Shown here piece by piece: positions 32,048 to 41,280 of a DNA stretch of 64,000 nucleotides. The notes beneath the pieces are model-generated. The model saw only the letters and a program-made list of their open reading frames with translations, had not been told where the DNA came from and ran no database searches. Made by a program: the position numbers and the translations under genes. This DNA comes from Streptomyces sp. DSM 110735 (lineage in GTDB: Bacteria > Actinomycetota > Actinomycetes > Streptomycetales > Streptomycetaceae), in the NCBI RefSeq assembly GCF_016482685.1, contig NZ_JACYHF010000002.1:496001-560000 (forward strand), in the 5' to 3' direction. How positions within the stretch are numbered: position 1 is the first letter of the stretch; each line of letters opens with the position of its first letter.

Positions 32048-32851
32048 TCAGAAACCCAGCCGTCCCGCCGCGTCCCGGATGGTGTCGGCCAGGACGTCAG
32101 GAGCGGCGAGGTGGGCGATGTGTCCCTGGCCGGCGAGCGTCACGATGCGCGCACGCGGCAGGACCGCCGCCAGGTCGGCCAGACGTTCGCGCAGGTGGGA
32201 CGGGCTGAGATCGCCCTCGACCAGGGTCGTCGGTGTTTCGAGGGCAGCAAAGCGATCAATGCCGACGCCGAGCGCGTCGATCGCTTCGTTGTCCGCGATC
32301 TGCGCCGCCGCGGACGCGGACAACGCTGCTCGCACGTGCTGGTCGGCGAACACGGCGTCGACCACGGTCGCGGGCATGCGGACGATGTCCCGCATGTGGA
32401 TCCGCATCGCCTCGACCGGGTCGCCTCCGTCGAGGGCGGCACGGGCGCGTGCTCCCGCCGTCCCGGCGATCAACTCCTTGGTCGGCAAAGGCGGTTCGTA
32501 GAGGAACAGTCCGCAGAACGCCGAGGGGGCGGACAAAACCGCTTCCAGTGCGGCAACGGCACCCGAGGAGTGCCCCGCGAGAAGCACAGGAGGCTCCAGG
32601 AGATCCGCGACAGCGAGAATGTCGGCTACCTCGGTGGTCATCGAGTGGGGCAGGGCGATGTCTGCCTCGGGAACGTAGATCCGTCGTCGGATCCTGACGA
32701 CACGGAAGTCGTCGGTGAGGTGGCGGATGACACCGTCCCAGGTCGTCGCGTCTCCGCCGCCCGGATGGACCACCAGCAGGTTCGGCCCGGATCCCTCGTC
32801 GAGGGCGGTGACGGCGCGGCCGTCGTCGGACGATGCGAGAAGCTCGGTCAT
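32048..32851 (-). CDS. Alpha/beta-hydrolase family protein
   Basis: 267 residues. The nucleophile elbow is AGHSSGAVAAL (Ser about residue 91), preceded by LVVHPGGGDATTWDGVI, with a probable acid in LVEGDLSPSH and catalytic His in GQGHIAHLAAP. ATG 32851 is where similarity begins. Codon choice is visibly less G+C-biased than neighbours (codons such as GCA, AAA, TTG, ATC mixed), suggesting recent acquisition. Spacing to the MFS stop is 1 bp, so the two transcripts must terminate within each other. Substrate unknown. Confidence 0.82.
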   Translation of the reverse strand: MTELLASSDDGRAVTALDEGSGPNLLVVHPGGGDATTWDGVIRHLTDDFRVVRIRRRIYVPEADIALPHSMTTEVADILAVADLLEPPVLLAGHSSGAVAALEAVLSAPSAFCGLFLYEPPLPTKELIAGTAGARARAALDGGDPVEAMRIHMRDIVRMPATVVDAVFADQHVRAALSASAAAQIADNEAIDALGVGIDRFAALETPTTLVEGDLSPSHLRERLADLAAVLPRARIVTLAGQGHIAHLAAPDVLADTIRDAAGRLGF

Positions 32852-32954
32852 ACGCACAAGCTTGTACCGGTCCGCCGACACCACACCGACAGACTGCCGA
32901 CATCCCGTGCCGTCGGCCCAGCCGGGAACATCCACCGGCTGACCACCACGCGCC

Positions 32955-33800
32955 TCACCCGATGCCGAACGCCCCGTCCGGAGGTTCGGGTGAGGGTACG
33001 GCGTCGCCGTCCTCGACCGGGCGGGCGCCTGCGGTGAACTTCCGTAGCGCGGGACCGTGTTCGACGCGGGCGGGGAAGACGTCGGCAGCCGTACGGCGAG
33101 CCAGTGCGGTCAGGTCCAGGGGGCGGTGCGAGGCGAGGAGTACGGCGTTGCCGAAGCGCCGGCCGCGCAGGACGCCCGGTTCCGCGATGAGGGCCAGTTC
33201 CTCGAACAGGGCGCCGAAGGTGGCCAGTTGGGAGCGGAGGAAGGTGAAGGGCGTGCCGTCCGCGAGGTTGGCGAGATAGACGCCGCCGGGACGCAGCACC
33301 CGCTCCGCCTCGGCCGCGTAGCCGAGGGAGGTGAGGTGGGCGGGGACGCGGGAGCCGCCGAAGACGTCCGCGACCAGCACGTCCGCGCTGTCGTCCGGGG
33401 CGCTCTCCAGCCAGGTGCGGGCGTCGGCGGTGTGGACCGTGATGCCCGAGCCGGGCGGCAGCGGAAGGTGCTCGGCGACCAGTTCCGCCAGCCCCCGGTC
33501 GGCCTCCACCACGTGCTGCCGGGAGCCGGGCCGGGTCACGGAGACGTACCGGGGCAGGGTGAGCGCGCCGCCGCCGAGGTGCAGCACGTCCAGCGGACGG
33601 CCGTCCTCGGCGGCCACGTCCAGGGCGTGCCCGAGGCGTCGCGCGTACTCGAACTCCAGATGCGCGGGGTCGTCCAGGTCGACGTAGGACTGGGGCGCCC
33701 CGTCCACGGTGAGCAGCCAGGCCCGCTCCCGGTCCACGTCGGGCATCAGCTTGGCGGTGCCGTGGTCGACGGTCCTGGTCACGGGTATGGCTTCGGTCAC
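32955..33800 (-). CDS. Spermidine synthase-like methyltransferase-fold protein
   Basis: 281 residues of the spermidine/spermine synthase superfamily. The glycine-rich loop LHLGGGALTLPRY, acidic VVEADRG, the aspartate strand ADVLVADVFGG and RVLRPGGVYLANL are typical. Many actinobacterial members lack the aminopropyl-acceptor residues and are annotated as hypothetical SAM-dependent proteins. Its role is unknown. GTG 33800 is preferred over the upstream open frame because it follows GGGAG at about 10 nt. It lies between the hydrolase and tuf3 on the same strand. Confidence 0.82.
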   Translation of the reverse strand: MTEAIPVTRTVDHGTAKLMPDVDRERAWLLTVDGAPQSYVDLDDPAHLEFEYARRLGHALDVAAEDGRPLDVLHLGGGALTLPRYVSVTRPGSRQHVVEADRGLAELVAEHLPLPPGSGITVHTADARTWLESAPDDSADVLVADVFGGSRVPAHLTSLGYAAEAERVLRPGGVYLANLADGTPFTFLRSQLATFGALFEELALIAEPGVLRGRRFGNAVLLASHRPLDLTALARRTAADVFPARVEHGPALRKFTAGARPVEDGDAVPSPEPPDGAFGIG

Positions 33801-33885
33801 GGGACCATTCTCCCCCGACCGAAGCCGTACCCGGGTGCGCGGGGACGGCGACCCGTCCCCCGCGCACAACGCGGTCACCCCGCGC

Positions 33886-35055
33886 TCACCGCACCGAGGT
33901 CACCGTCCCGGCGCCGACCGTCCGCCCGCCCTCGCGGACGGCGAAGCCGAGCCCCGGCTCCAGCGGGACCTCGCGCCCCAGCTCCACGGTCATCTCCACC
34001 GTGTCACCGGGCCGCGCGACCGCCGCCTCGCCGAGGTCGATGTCCCCCACCACGTCGGCGGTCCGGATGTAGAACTGCGGCCGGTAGCCGCTCGTGACCG
34101 GGGTCGTACGGCCGCCCTCGCGCGCCGAGAGGACGTACACCCGCGCCGTGAACCGCCGCCCGGGCGTCACGCTCCCCGGCGCCGCCACCACGTGCCCCCG
34201 CCGGACCGCGTCCCGGGGCACCCCGCGCAGCAGCAGCGCCACGTTGTCCCCCGCCTGCGCCTCGTCCATCGGCTTGCCGAAGGTCTCCAGACCGGTGACG
34301 ACGCTCTCCACCTCCGCGCCGAGCACCTCCACCCGGTCCCCGACCCGCACGGTCCCGCGCTCGACGGCACCCGTGACGACGGTGCCGCGCCCGGTGATGG
34401 TGAGCACGTTCTCCACCGGCAGCAGGAACGGCGCGTCCAGATACCGCTCCGGCATCGGCACGTACGTGTCGACCGCGTCGAGCAGCGCCTCGACGGACGC
34501 CGTCCAACGGAGGTCGCCCTCCAGTGCCTTGAGTCCGGAGACCCGTACGACCGGTACGGCGTCGCCCGCGTAGCCCTGCGCGGTGAGCAGCTCGCGGACC
34601 TCCAGCTCGACCAGGTCGGTCAGCTCCTCGTCACCCGCGTCGGCCTTGTTGAGCGCGACCACGATGTGGTCGACGCCCACCTGCCGGGCGAGCAGCACGT
34701 GCTCGGCGGTCTGCGGCATGATCCCGTCGAGCGCGGAGACGACGAGGATCGCCCCGTCGAGCTGGGCGGCACCGGTGACCATGTTCTTGACGTAGTCCGC
34801 GTGGCCCGGCATGTCCACGTGGGCGTAGTGCCGGGTGTCGGTCTCGTACTCGACGTGCGCGATGTTGATGGTGATGCCGCGCGCGGCCTCCTCCGGGGCG
34901 CGGTCGATGCGGTCGAACGGCACGAAGGTGCCGGTGCCGCGCTCGGCCAGCACCTTGGTGATGGCGGCGGTCAGGGTGGTCTTGCCGTGGTCGACGTGGC
35001 CCATGGTGCCGATGTTGAGGTGCGGCTTGGTGCGCACGTATGCCGTCTTGGGCAT
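33886..35055 (-). CDS. tuf3: Elongation factor Tu, divergent third type (tuf3)
   Basis: 389-residue GTPase delivering aminoacyl-tRNA to the ribosome. G1 GHVDHGKT, G2 RGITIN, G3 DMPGHADY, G4 NKAD and G5 SGLKA are intact, and domains 2-3 follow. It differs from the essential tuf1 product ([29 protein letters not shown]) and matches the Streptomyces tuf3 (SCO1321) type. That gene is not essential and, from the literature on S. coelicolor, is under positive stringent control during amino-acid starvation. ATG 35055 follows GAGG with 8-nt spacing. The operon context, next to a spermidine-synthase-like gene, does not include other translation genes. Confidence 0.95.
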   Translation of the reverse strand: MPKTAYVRTKPHLNIGTMGHVDHGKTTLTAAITKVLAERGTGTFVPFDRIDRAPEEAARGITINIAHVEYETDTRHYAHVDMPGHADYVKNMVTGAAQLDGAILVVSALDGIMPQTAEHVLLARQVGVDHIVVALNKADAGDEELTDLVELEVRELLTAQGYAGDAVPVVRVSGLKALEGDLRWTASVEALLDAVDTYVPMPERYLDAPFLLPVENVLTITGRGTVVTGAVERGTVRVGDRVEVLGAEVESVVTGLETFGKPMDEAQAGDNVALLLRGVPRDAVRRGHVVAAPGSVTPGRRFTARVYVLSAREGGRTTPVTSGYRPQFYIRTADVVGDIDLGEAAVARPGDTVEMTVELGREVPLEPGLGFAVREGGRTVGAGTVTSVR

Positions 35056-35233
35056 GGGAAGTCCTCGTGGTGGTGATACGTGAGGCGCGGGAACGCGCCG
35101 GACCCCGGTGACTCTCCGACCCTCCCCCTGCGGGGTCCGCCGGACGATCCGGAGAGGGTCAGCTTCGGGCGCCGTCGACAGCGGCCACGAGGAACGGGAC
35201 GGCAGCCTTCGGTGCATCCGCGACCGCGGATGC
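35056..35233 (-). promoter_or_regulatory. Structured upstream region of tuf3
   Basis: Three notable structures: hairpin GGCGCG-GGAA-CGCGCC (35084-35099), long-range inverted repeat CTCTCCG / CGGAGAG (35112-35118, 35150-35156) enclosing GACCC / GGGTC, and a near-perfect palindrome GCATCCGCG-AC-CGCGGATGC (35214-35233). The palindrome could be an operator or hairpin. No recognised riboswitch is evident. Confidence 0.5.
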
Positions 35234-35376
35234 TGCGAGAAGGAAGGCGTACCGGAACATGACGCAGATCATTGCGGACGCGTCGCCCCACGTCGAACGG
35301 TTTTCCGCGGGCGGGGCGTACCCAACAGCCGCCGTCCGTACACCGATCACACACCCGCGTCGGTTAGGGTCACCGG

Positions 35377-36177
35377 ATGCCCGCTGCCACCAACCGCTCT
35401 GGGGGCACCGCCATGGCCACTCCCCGGGCCACTGTCACCGAACCGGCGCTCGCCGTCTCCGAATCGGCACTCGTTGTGTCCCAACCGGCGCTCGCTCGCC
35501 GGGGATTCGCCGCGCGCTCAGTCGCCGTCCTGCTGTCCCCGTACGCGCGCCTGTCGTTGCTGCTGCTCCTGCTCGCGGGCGGTGCCGGATGCGTGCTGGC
35601 CTTCGCGCCCCAGCAACTGCTCACCCGGCAACTTCCGCCGGGCATCGGCGGCTTGGCGGCGGCCACGGTGTTCGCGGCGGGGTACGGCCTGTGCACGGTG
35701 GCGTTCGTACCGCGCCCCCTGCTGAACCTGGCCGCGGGCGCGCTGTTCGGCTCCCCGCTGGGGCTGACCTCGGCGCTCGCGGGGACGGTGTTCGGCGCGG
35801 GGCTCGCCTTCGTACTGGGCCGGGCGCTGGGGCAGGACGCGCTGCGCCCCCTGCTGCGGGGGCGCTGGCTGCGGGCGGCGGACGGGCAGTTGAGCCGGCA
35901 CGGGTTCCGCTCGATGCTGGCGGCGCGGCTCTTCCCGGGCGTGCCGTTCTGGGCGGCGAACTACTGCGCCGCCGTCTCCCGGATGCGCCTCACGCCGTTC
36001 CTGCTGGCCACGGCGCTGGGCTCGGTCCCGAACACGGCGGCGTACGCCGTCGCGGGCGCCCGCGCCTCGGCGCCGACCTCGCCGGCCTTCCTGATCGCGA
36101 TGGCGTGCATCGCCGTACCGGCGCTGGCGGGGACGTGGGTGGCGTGGCGCAAGAGGCATCATCTGAACGGCAGTTGA
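35377..36177 (+). CDS. TVP38/TMEM64 (VTT) family membrane protein
   Basis: 266 residues, about five to six transmembrane helices in the VTT/SNARE-associated fold. The conserved loop (PRPLLNLAAGALFG) and the C-terminal motif RLFPGVPFWAANYCAAVSRM are typical. VTT proteins are distantly related to DedA and may flip lipids. The N-terminal 40 residues carry degenerate repeats (VTEPALAV, VSESALVV). ATG 35377 lies six bases after a TAGGGT -10 box, so the mRNA is probably leaderless; ATG 35413 is the in-frame alternative. Divergent from tuf3. Confidence 0.85.
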   Translation: MPAATNRSGGTAMATPRATVTEPALAVSESALVVSQPALARRGFAARSVAVLLSPYARLSLLLLLLAGGAGCVLAFAPQQLLTRQLPPGIGGLAAATVFAAGYGLCTVAFVPRPLLNLAAGALFGSPLGLTSALAGTVFGAGLAFVLGRALGQDALRPLLRGRWLRAADGQLSRHGFRSMLAARLFPGVPFWAANYCAAVSRMRLTPFLLATALGSVPNTAAYAVAGARASAPTSPAFLIAMACIAVPALAGTWVAWRKRHHLNGS

Positions 36178-36242
36178 CGCGGCGAGTCGCTCTACTTGAT
36201 CCGCGACGGTCAGGCACCCCGGATAACCATCCCATGACCAAC

Positions 36243-36268
36243 CCCCGATGATTACTTTGCCATCGGGG
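36243..36268 (+). terminator. Hairpin terminator after the VTT gene
   Basis: Perfect 8-bp inverted repeat CCCCGATG / CATCGGGG (36243-36250, 36261-36268), 66 bp after the VTT stop and just before a TACGCT -10 box (36274-36279) for uppP. Confidence 0.6.
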
Positions 36269-36333
36269 ACCGCTACGCTGCCCCCGTCACATGATCACGC
36301 CTGCCTTTCCGAGCGCTTGGACGTCCTGCCGCC

Positions 36334-37212
36334 ATGTCTTGGTTCGAATCCCTCGTCCTCGGACTCGTCCAGGGGCTCACCGAGTTCCTGCCCGTGTCCT
36401 CCAGCGCCCATCTGCGGCTGACCGCGGCGTTCTCGGGCTGGAAGGACCCCGGCGCGGCCTTCACGGCGATCACCCAGATCGGCACGGAGGCGGCGGTGCT
36501 GATCTACTTCCGCAAGGACATCGGGCGGATCGTGACGGCGTGGTTCCGCTCGCTGTTCGACAAGGCGGCGCGGGGTTCGCACGACGCGCGGATGGGCTGG
36601 CTGGTGATCGTCGGCTCGATCCCGATCGGTGTGCTCGGGGTGACGCTGAAGGACCAGATCGAGGGACCGTTCCGTGATCTGCGGGTCACGGCGACGATGC
36701 TGATCGTCGTCGGCGTCCTGATAGGCATCGCCGACCGGCTGGCCGCCCGCGACGAGTCCGGCGCCCGTCACCGCACCCCCAAGCAGCGCAAAACCCTCGA
36801 GAACCTGAGCGTCCGCGACGGCCTGATCTTCGGTCTCTGCCAGGCGTGCGCCCTCATCCCCGGCGTCTCCCGCTCCGGCGCCACCATCAGCGGCGGCCTC
36901 TTCATGGGCTACCGCCGCGAAGCCGCCGCCCGCTACTCCTTCCTCCTCGCCATCCCCGCGGTCCTCGCCTCCGGCGTCTTCGAGGTGAAGCACTCACTGG
37001 GCGAGAGCGGGGACGTGTCGTGGGGACCGACGCTGTTCGCCACGGTGATCGCGTTCGGGTCGGGATATGCGGTAATCGCATGGTTTATGAAATGGATCTC
37101 AAATAAGAGTTTCATGCCTTTTGTCTGGTACCGCATCGCCCTGGGCATCGTCATCATCGCGCTGGTGAGCATGGGCGTACTGAGCCCGCACGCGGCGGAG
37201 TCGGCGGGCTGA
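36334..37212 (+). CDS. uppP: Undecaprenyl-diphosphatase UppP/BacA
   Basis: 292-residue membrane enzyme that removes a phosphate from undecaprenyl diphosphate to recycle the cell-wall lipid carrier. Eight hydrophobic helices are visible. Catalytic signatures are intact: LVQGLTEFLPVSSSAHLRL (Glu and Ser residues) near the N-terminus and ACALIPGVSRSGATISGG. An ATG at 36334 with weak upstream GGAC is used. A TACGCT -10 box at 36274-36279 gives a leader of about 50 nt. The last helix is encoded by an AT-rich patch (37065-37128) unlike the rest. It may link functionally to DedA/VTT-type lipid flippases found in the same window. Confidence 0.95.
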   Translation: MSWFESLVLGLVQGLTEFLPVSSSAHLRLTAAFSGWKDPGAAFTAITQIGTEAAVLIYFRKDIGRIVTAWFRSLFDKAARGSHDARMGWLVIVGSIPIGVLGVTLKDQIEGPFRDLRVTATMLIVVGVLIGIADRLAARDESGARHRTPKQRKTLENLSVRDGLIFGLCQACALIPGVSRSGATISGGLFMGYRREAAARYSFLLAIPAVLASGVFEVKHSLGESGDVSWGPTLFATVIAFGSGYAVIAWFMKWISNKSFMPFVWYRIALGIVIIALVSMGVLSPHAAESAG

Positions 37213-37341
37213 CCTCTGGTGGGAAGCCCCCGGCGGTGCCGTCCTGCCCCACCGCATGATCATTGCCGTTGACCCCGCCCCCACCCCCCGTACACAATCT
37301 CCGGGCCCGCGACCCCCGTGGGCTCACGGGGAGGGGCACCC

Positions 37342-38736
37342 ATGTGTGACACATGCGATCACCGCGAGACCATTTCGGCGCTCGCGGGGAATCCCGCGGC
37401 ACCGGTCGAGGTTCTGACCAGGCTGCTGTCCGAGGATGCCAAGGACGCCTGGAGCAGGCTTGCTTGGCGTGAGTTGCCGGAGGAGCTGGTGGACGCCGTC
37501 GTCGCGCATCCCGACCGCAGACTGCGGGAGAGCTTCGCCGCGAGCCCCTCGATGACGCCGGAGCAACGCGCCCGGCTCGTGGACGACCCCGATCCCGGCG
37601 TCCGGCACGCCCTCGCCTCGGGACCCCACTGGTTCCGCGTCACCGAGGAACCGCTGCCCCTGTCCGCCCAGCGGCGACTGCTCGCCGATCCGGACCCGGA
37701 GATCCGCCGCAGCGCCGCCTTCAGCCGTCAGACCGCTCCGAGCCTGATCGCCGCGCTGGCCGACCACCCGGAGGCGGAGCTTCGCCAGGCAGCCTGCGGC
37801 CAGTGGGCGCTGCTCGGCGAGGACACCCGAAGCCGACTGCTCGACGACGCGGACGCGACCGTACGCCGGGCAGCCATGATGGAAGCCTGCCGCGAGGACG
37901 CGGACTGTACGGACCTGCTGCTCGCCGCCGGACTCAGCTATGTCCCCAGGTGCGAGGTGATCCGGTACGGCGCCATGAGCGCGGCGACCGCCGAACGGCT
38001 CGCGGCGAGCGCGGAGGTGGAGGACCGGCGGGCGTTGGCGGCGAACCTCGGCATTCCCGTCGACGTCGTCAGGACGCTGGCGACCGACGAAGCGCACAGC
38101 GTCCGGCTGGAGGTGTCGGTACGCCCCGAACTCACGGAGACCGAACGCGCCGCCATCGACGTCACCATCGAGCCGTCCGACCGGCTCCGCCCCGTCGCAT
38201 GGGTGCTCCGGTGCACCGATCCCGAGATCCTGCGCCGGTGCGCCACGTCGTCCCACACCTGGCTGCGCCGCAGCGCCGCGTGCGCCAAGCACCTGCCCGC
38301 CGACGCCGTCGAGCTGCTCTCCGGGGACGACGACCACCCCGTGCTGCTCCTGCTGTGCGAGAACCAGCCGACCGTCGACGGCGAGACGGTGCTCCAGACC
38401 TACCTGGACTGCCAGGTCATCACCAAGGGCGCACTCCTGAACCACCCGAACTTCCCCCGCACGGGCAACGCCGCACGCTTCGCCGACGACCCCGACCCCG
38501 CCAGACGCCGCCTGGTGGGACTCGACCCCGAAGCCCCCGCCGACACCATGTCCCGCCTGCTCACCGACCCCGACAAGGGCGTGCGCTCCATGGCGTCCGC
38601 CCACCCCTCCCTCCCGGTGCACCTGATCCTCCAGAGCGTCCAGGACCCGGAGACCGCCCCCTACGCCCTCGGCAACCCGAGCCTCCCCGTGGACGCGATG
38701 CACCAGTACCTGGACGACCTGGGCATCCCCCGCTGA
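37342..38736 (+). CDS. LRV/HEAT-like repeat protein with N-terminal Cys pair
   Basis: 464-residue alpha-helical repeat protein. Repeats of about 24-26 residues (e.g. [50 protein letters not shown]) cover most of the length and alternate short and long helices, as in leucine-rich repeat variant (LRV) and HEAT proteins. The extreme N-terminus MCDTCDH could hold a Fe-S or zinc site, as in the Azotobacter LRV protein, but only two to three Cys are evident. Function unknown; probably a protein- or nucleic-acid-binding scaffold. ATG 37342 has GGGGAGG six bases upstream. Confidence 0.78.
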   Translation: MCDTCDHRETISALAGNPAAPVEVLTRLLSEDAKDAWSRLAWRELPEELVDAVVAHPDRRLRESFAASPSMTPEQRARLVDDPDPGVRHALASGPHWFRVTEEPLPLSAQRRLLADPDPEIRRSAAFSRQTAPSLIAALADHPEAELRQAACGQWALLGEDTRSRLLDDADATVRRAAMMEACREDADCTDLLLAAGLSYVPRCEVIRYGAMSAATAERLAASAEVEDRRALAANLGIPVDVVRTLATDEAHSVRLEVSVRPELTETERAAIDVTIEPSDRLRPVAWVLRCTDPEILRRCATSSHTWLRRSAACAKHLPADAVELLSGDDDHPVLLLLCENQPTVDGETVLQTYLDCQVITKGALLNHPNFPRTGNAARFADDPDPARRRLVGLDPEAPADTMSRLLTDPDKGVRSMASAHPSLPVHLILQSVQDPETAPYALGNPSLPVDAMHQYLDDLGIPR

Positions 38737-38856
38737 GGCGACGGACCGCCGTCAGAGCCGTCAAAACGGAGCACCCGGCGAGCAACCCCCGCCCCTGTCC
38801 TGGATCGCCCCCGCGTCGCACACTGGAAGCAGGCCCAAGGAGTGGGGAGACTCCGG

Positions 38857-40443
38857 ATGAGCAGCGGTGTGCGGGATGCGGGGTGGTGGCTCGCGGGGCC
38901 CTGGCGGCGGTCCGGGGTTGCCGTGGTCGCGGGGGCGCTGCCCGTGCTGGCGTTTCCGGGGACCGCGTGGTGGTGGCTGGCGTACGGGGGGCTGGTGCCG
39001 TGGATCCTGCTGGCCAGGGTCGCGCCGAGTGCGCGCAGGGCGGCGTACGACGGATGGTGCGGCGGGTTCGGGTTTCTGCTCGCGGTGCACAACTGGCTGT
39101 TGCCGAGCCTGCATGTGTTCATCTTCCTGATCGCCGCGCTGCTCGGCGCGCTGTGGGCGCCGTGGGGATGGCTGGTGCGCAGGCTGCTGGGCGGGACGCC
39201 GTCGCCGGGGCGGTGCGCGGCGGCGATGGCCGTGCTGCCGTCGGCGTGGCTGGTGGTGGAGCTGGTCAGGTCCTGGCAGGGGCTCGGCGGTCCGTGGGGG
39301 ATGCTCGGCGCGAGTCAGTGGGAGGTGGAGCCCGCGCTGCGGCTCGCGTCCGTGGGCGGGGTCTGGCTGCTGAGCTGGCTGGTGGTGGCGGTGAACGTGG
39401 CGGTCGCGGCGCTGATCGCGGTGCGCGCGGCCCGGCTGCCCGCCGCCGCCTCACTGCTGGCCACCGCCGCCGCGACCTCCGCCGCCTGGGCGTGGGCGCC
39501 GCGCCCCGCGACGGAGGACACGGCCAGGATCGCCGTCGTACAGCCCGGCGTCGTGGACGGTCCGCGCAGCGTGGACGACCGCTTCGACCGCGAGGAGCGG
39601 CTGACCCGGCGCCTGGCCGGGCAGGACGTGGACCTGGTGGTGTGGGGCGAGAGCAGCGTCGGGCACGATCTCGCCGCCCGCCCGGACCTCACCCGCCGAC
39701 TGACCGCGCTGTCCCGGCTCACCGGCGCCGACGTGCTGGTGAACGTGGACGCCCGCCGCTCCGACCGCCCCGGCGTCTACAAAAGTTCGGTCCTGATCGG
39801 CCCGGACGGTCTCACCGGCGAGCGGTACGACAAGATGCGGCTGGTCCCCTTCGGGGAGTACATACCGGCCCGTTCCCTGCTCGGCTGGGCCACCTCGGTG
39901 GGCAAGGCGGCGGGCGAGGACCGGCACCGGGGCACCGAGCAGGTCGTGATGGACGCCGGGCACGGGCTGCGGATCGGCCCGCTGGTGTGCTTCGAGACCG
40001 CGTTCCCGGACATGAGCCGCCACCTCGCGGACGACGGCGCGGGCGTGTTGCTCGGCCAGTCCTCCACCTCCACCTTCCAGGGAAGCTGGGCGCCCGAGCA
40101 GCACGCCTCGCTGGCCGCCCTGCGCGCCGCCGAGACCGGCCGCCCGATGGTGCACGCCACGCTGACCGGCGTGAGCGCCGTCTACGGCCCGGACGGGCAG
40201 CGCGTCGGACCCTGGCTCGGCACGCGCGCGGACACCGCCCGCGTCTACGACGTCCCGCTCGCCCACGGCGTCACCCCGTACGTCCGCCACGGCGACTGGG
40301 CGGTGCGCGGCGCGCTCCTGGTGCTGGCCTCGCTGGGCGCGGTGGAGGGCGTACGGGCGCTCAGACCGCGCCGGACGGGTCCTGAACCGCTCGTACGACC
40401 CGCTCGCACAGCTCGTGGGTGGCCAGCGCGTCCCGGGCGCTGA
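38857..40443 (+). CDS. lnt: Apolipoprotein N-acyltransferase
   Basis: 528-residue membrane enzyme that N-acylates the diacylglyceryl-Cys of lipoproteins. About seven hydrophobic segments (residues 20-200) precede a periplasmic nitrilase-fold domain (about 205-470). The catalytic Glu-Lys-Cys triad is visible: WGESSVG, YDKMRLVPFGEY, LVCFETAFPD. Final residues contain a transmembrane helix and an Arg/Pro-rich tail. Streptomyces has two lnt genes; this one is probably the lnt1 type (SCO1336 position, recalled). ATG 38857 follows GGGGAGA by six bases. The 3' 83 bp overlap the convergent oxidoreductase gene. Confidence 0.92.
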   Translation: MSSGVRDAGWWLAGPWRRSGVAVVAGALPVLAFPGTAWWWLAYGGLVPWILLARVAPSARRAAYDGWCGGFGFLLAVHNWLLPSLHVFIFLIAALLGALWAPWGWLVRRLLGGTPSPGRCAAAMAVLPSAWLVVELVRSWQGLGGPWGMLGASQWEVEPALRLASVGGVWLLSWLVVAVNVAVAALIAVRAARLPAAASLLATAAATSAAWAWAPRPATEDTARIAVVQPGVVDGPRSVDDRFDREERLTRRLAGQDVDLVVWGESSVGHDLAARPDLTRRLTALSRLTGADVLVNVDARRSDRPGVYKSSVLIGPDGLTGERYDKMRLVPFGEYIPARSLLGWATSVGKAAGEDRHRGTEQVVMDAGHGLRIGPLVCFETAFPDMSRHLADDGAGVLLGQSSTSTFQGSWAPEQHASLAALRAAETGRPMVHATLTGVSAVYGPDGQRVGPWLGTRADTARVYDVPLAHGVTPYVRHGDWAVRGALLVLASLGAVEGVRALRPRRTGPEPLVRPARTARGWPARPGR

Positions 40444-41272
40444 GCAATTCGCCCGCGCGGACGGCGTCGAGGAAGGTCAGCACCGCCTGCTCGATGCCGC
40501 GCTGCCGGGACACCGGCACCCAGTCGCCGCGCCGCCGCAGGGTCGGCTGGCCCTTGTGGTCGATGACCTCGGCGAGGTTGACGACCTGGCGCTTGGTGTC
40601 CTGCCCGGAGACCTCCAGGATCTCCTCGGCGGAGCCGCTGAGCCGGTTCATGACGCCGAGCGCGGTGAAGCCGTCCCCGGCGAGCTGGAGCACGACGTGG
40701 TGCAGCAGCCCGTCCACAAAGCGGGAGCGCACGGTGACGTCGTCGACCGGACCCGGCACCAGGAAGCGCAGGGTGTCGATGACGTGGATGAAGTCGTCCA
40801 GGACCATCGAGCGGGGTTCCTCGGGCAGCCCGACCCGGTTCTTCTGGAGAATGATCAGCTCGCGCGGGTGCTCCAGGCACTGCGCGTACGCGGGGGCGTA
40901 GCGGCGGTTGAAGCCGACGAACAGCGGGACGCCCCGCTCCTCCGCGAGCGCCACCAGCCTTTCGGCGTCGGCGAGTTCGTAGGCGAGCGGCTTGTCCACG
41001 TAGGTGGGGACGCCCGCGTCGAGGAGCCGGGTGACGATCTCGGGGTGGACGGCGGTGGGCGCGTGCACGAAGGCGGCGTCGAGACCCGCGTCCAGGAGGG
41101 AGTCGAGGCTCTCGTGCCGCCGCTCCCCGGGCAGGTGCAGCGAGTCCGCAACCGCCGTCAGGGTGGCGGGGGTGCGGGTCTGGAGGTGGAGGTCGACCCC
41201 GGGCAGTGTGCCGAGCACGGGCAGGTACGCCTTCCGCGCGATGTCCCCGAGTCCGATGCAGCCGACCTTCAC
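40361..41272 (-). CDS. Gfo/Idh/MocA-family oxidoreductase
   Basis: 303 residues. The N-terminal Rossmann domain starts VGCIGLGDIARKAYL (GxGxxA NAD(P)-binding), and the conserved loop VDKPLAYELADAE contains the EKP/DKP Lys-Pro motif. The C-terminal alpha/beta domain shows RSMVLDDFIHVIDTLRF with the catalytic Asp/His region. Substrate (sugar, inositol or related polyol) is unknown. GTG 41272 has AGGAGA upstream and is 8 bp after the FAD monooxygenase stop, so the two form an operon. The 3' end runs 83 bp into the lnt coding region on the other strand. Confidence 0.88.
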   Translation of the reverse strand: MKVGCIGLGDIARKAYLPVLGTLPGVDLHLQTRTPATLTAVADSLHLPGERRHESLDSLLDAGLDAAFVHAPTAVHPEIVTRLLDAGVPTYVDKPLAYELADAERLVALAEERGVPLFVGFNRRYAPAYAQCLEHPRELIILQKNRVGLPEEPRSMVLDDFIHVIDTLRFLVPGPVDDVTVRSRFVDGLLHHVVLQLAGDGFTALGVMNRLSGSAEEILEVSGQDTKRQVVNLAEVIDHKGQPTLRRRGDWVPVSRQRGIEQAVLTFLDAVRAGELLSARDALATHELCERVVRAVQDPSGAV

Positions 41273-41280
41273 ATGCTCTC

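Noticed and set aside
36291..36677. Plus-strand ORF starting ATG 36291 overlapping uppP
   Set aside because: Out of frame with uppP, Arg/Pro-rich, no motif. Left as noise although its ATG lies 11 nt after the -10 box.
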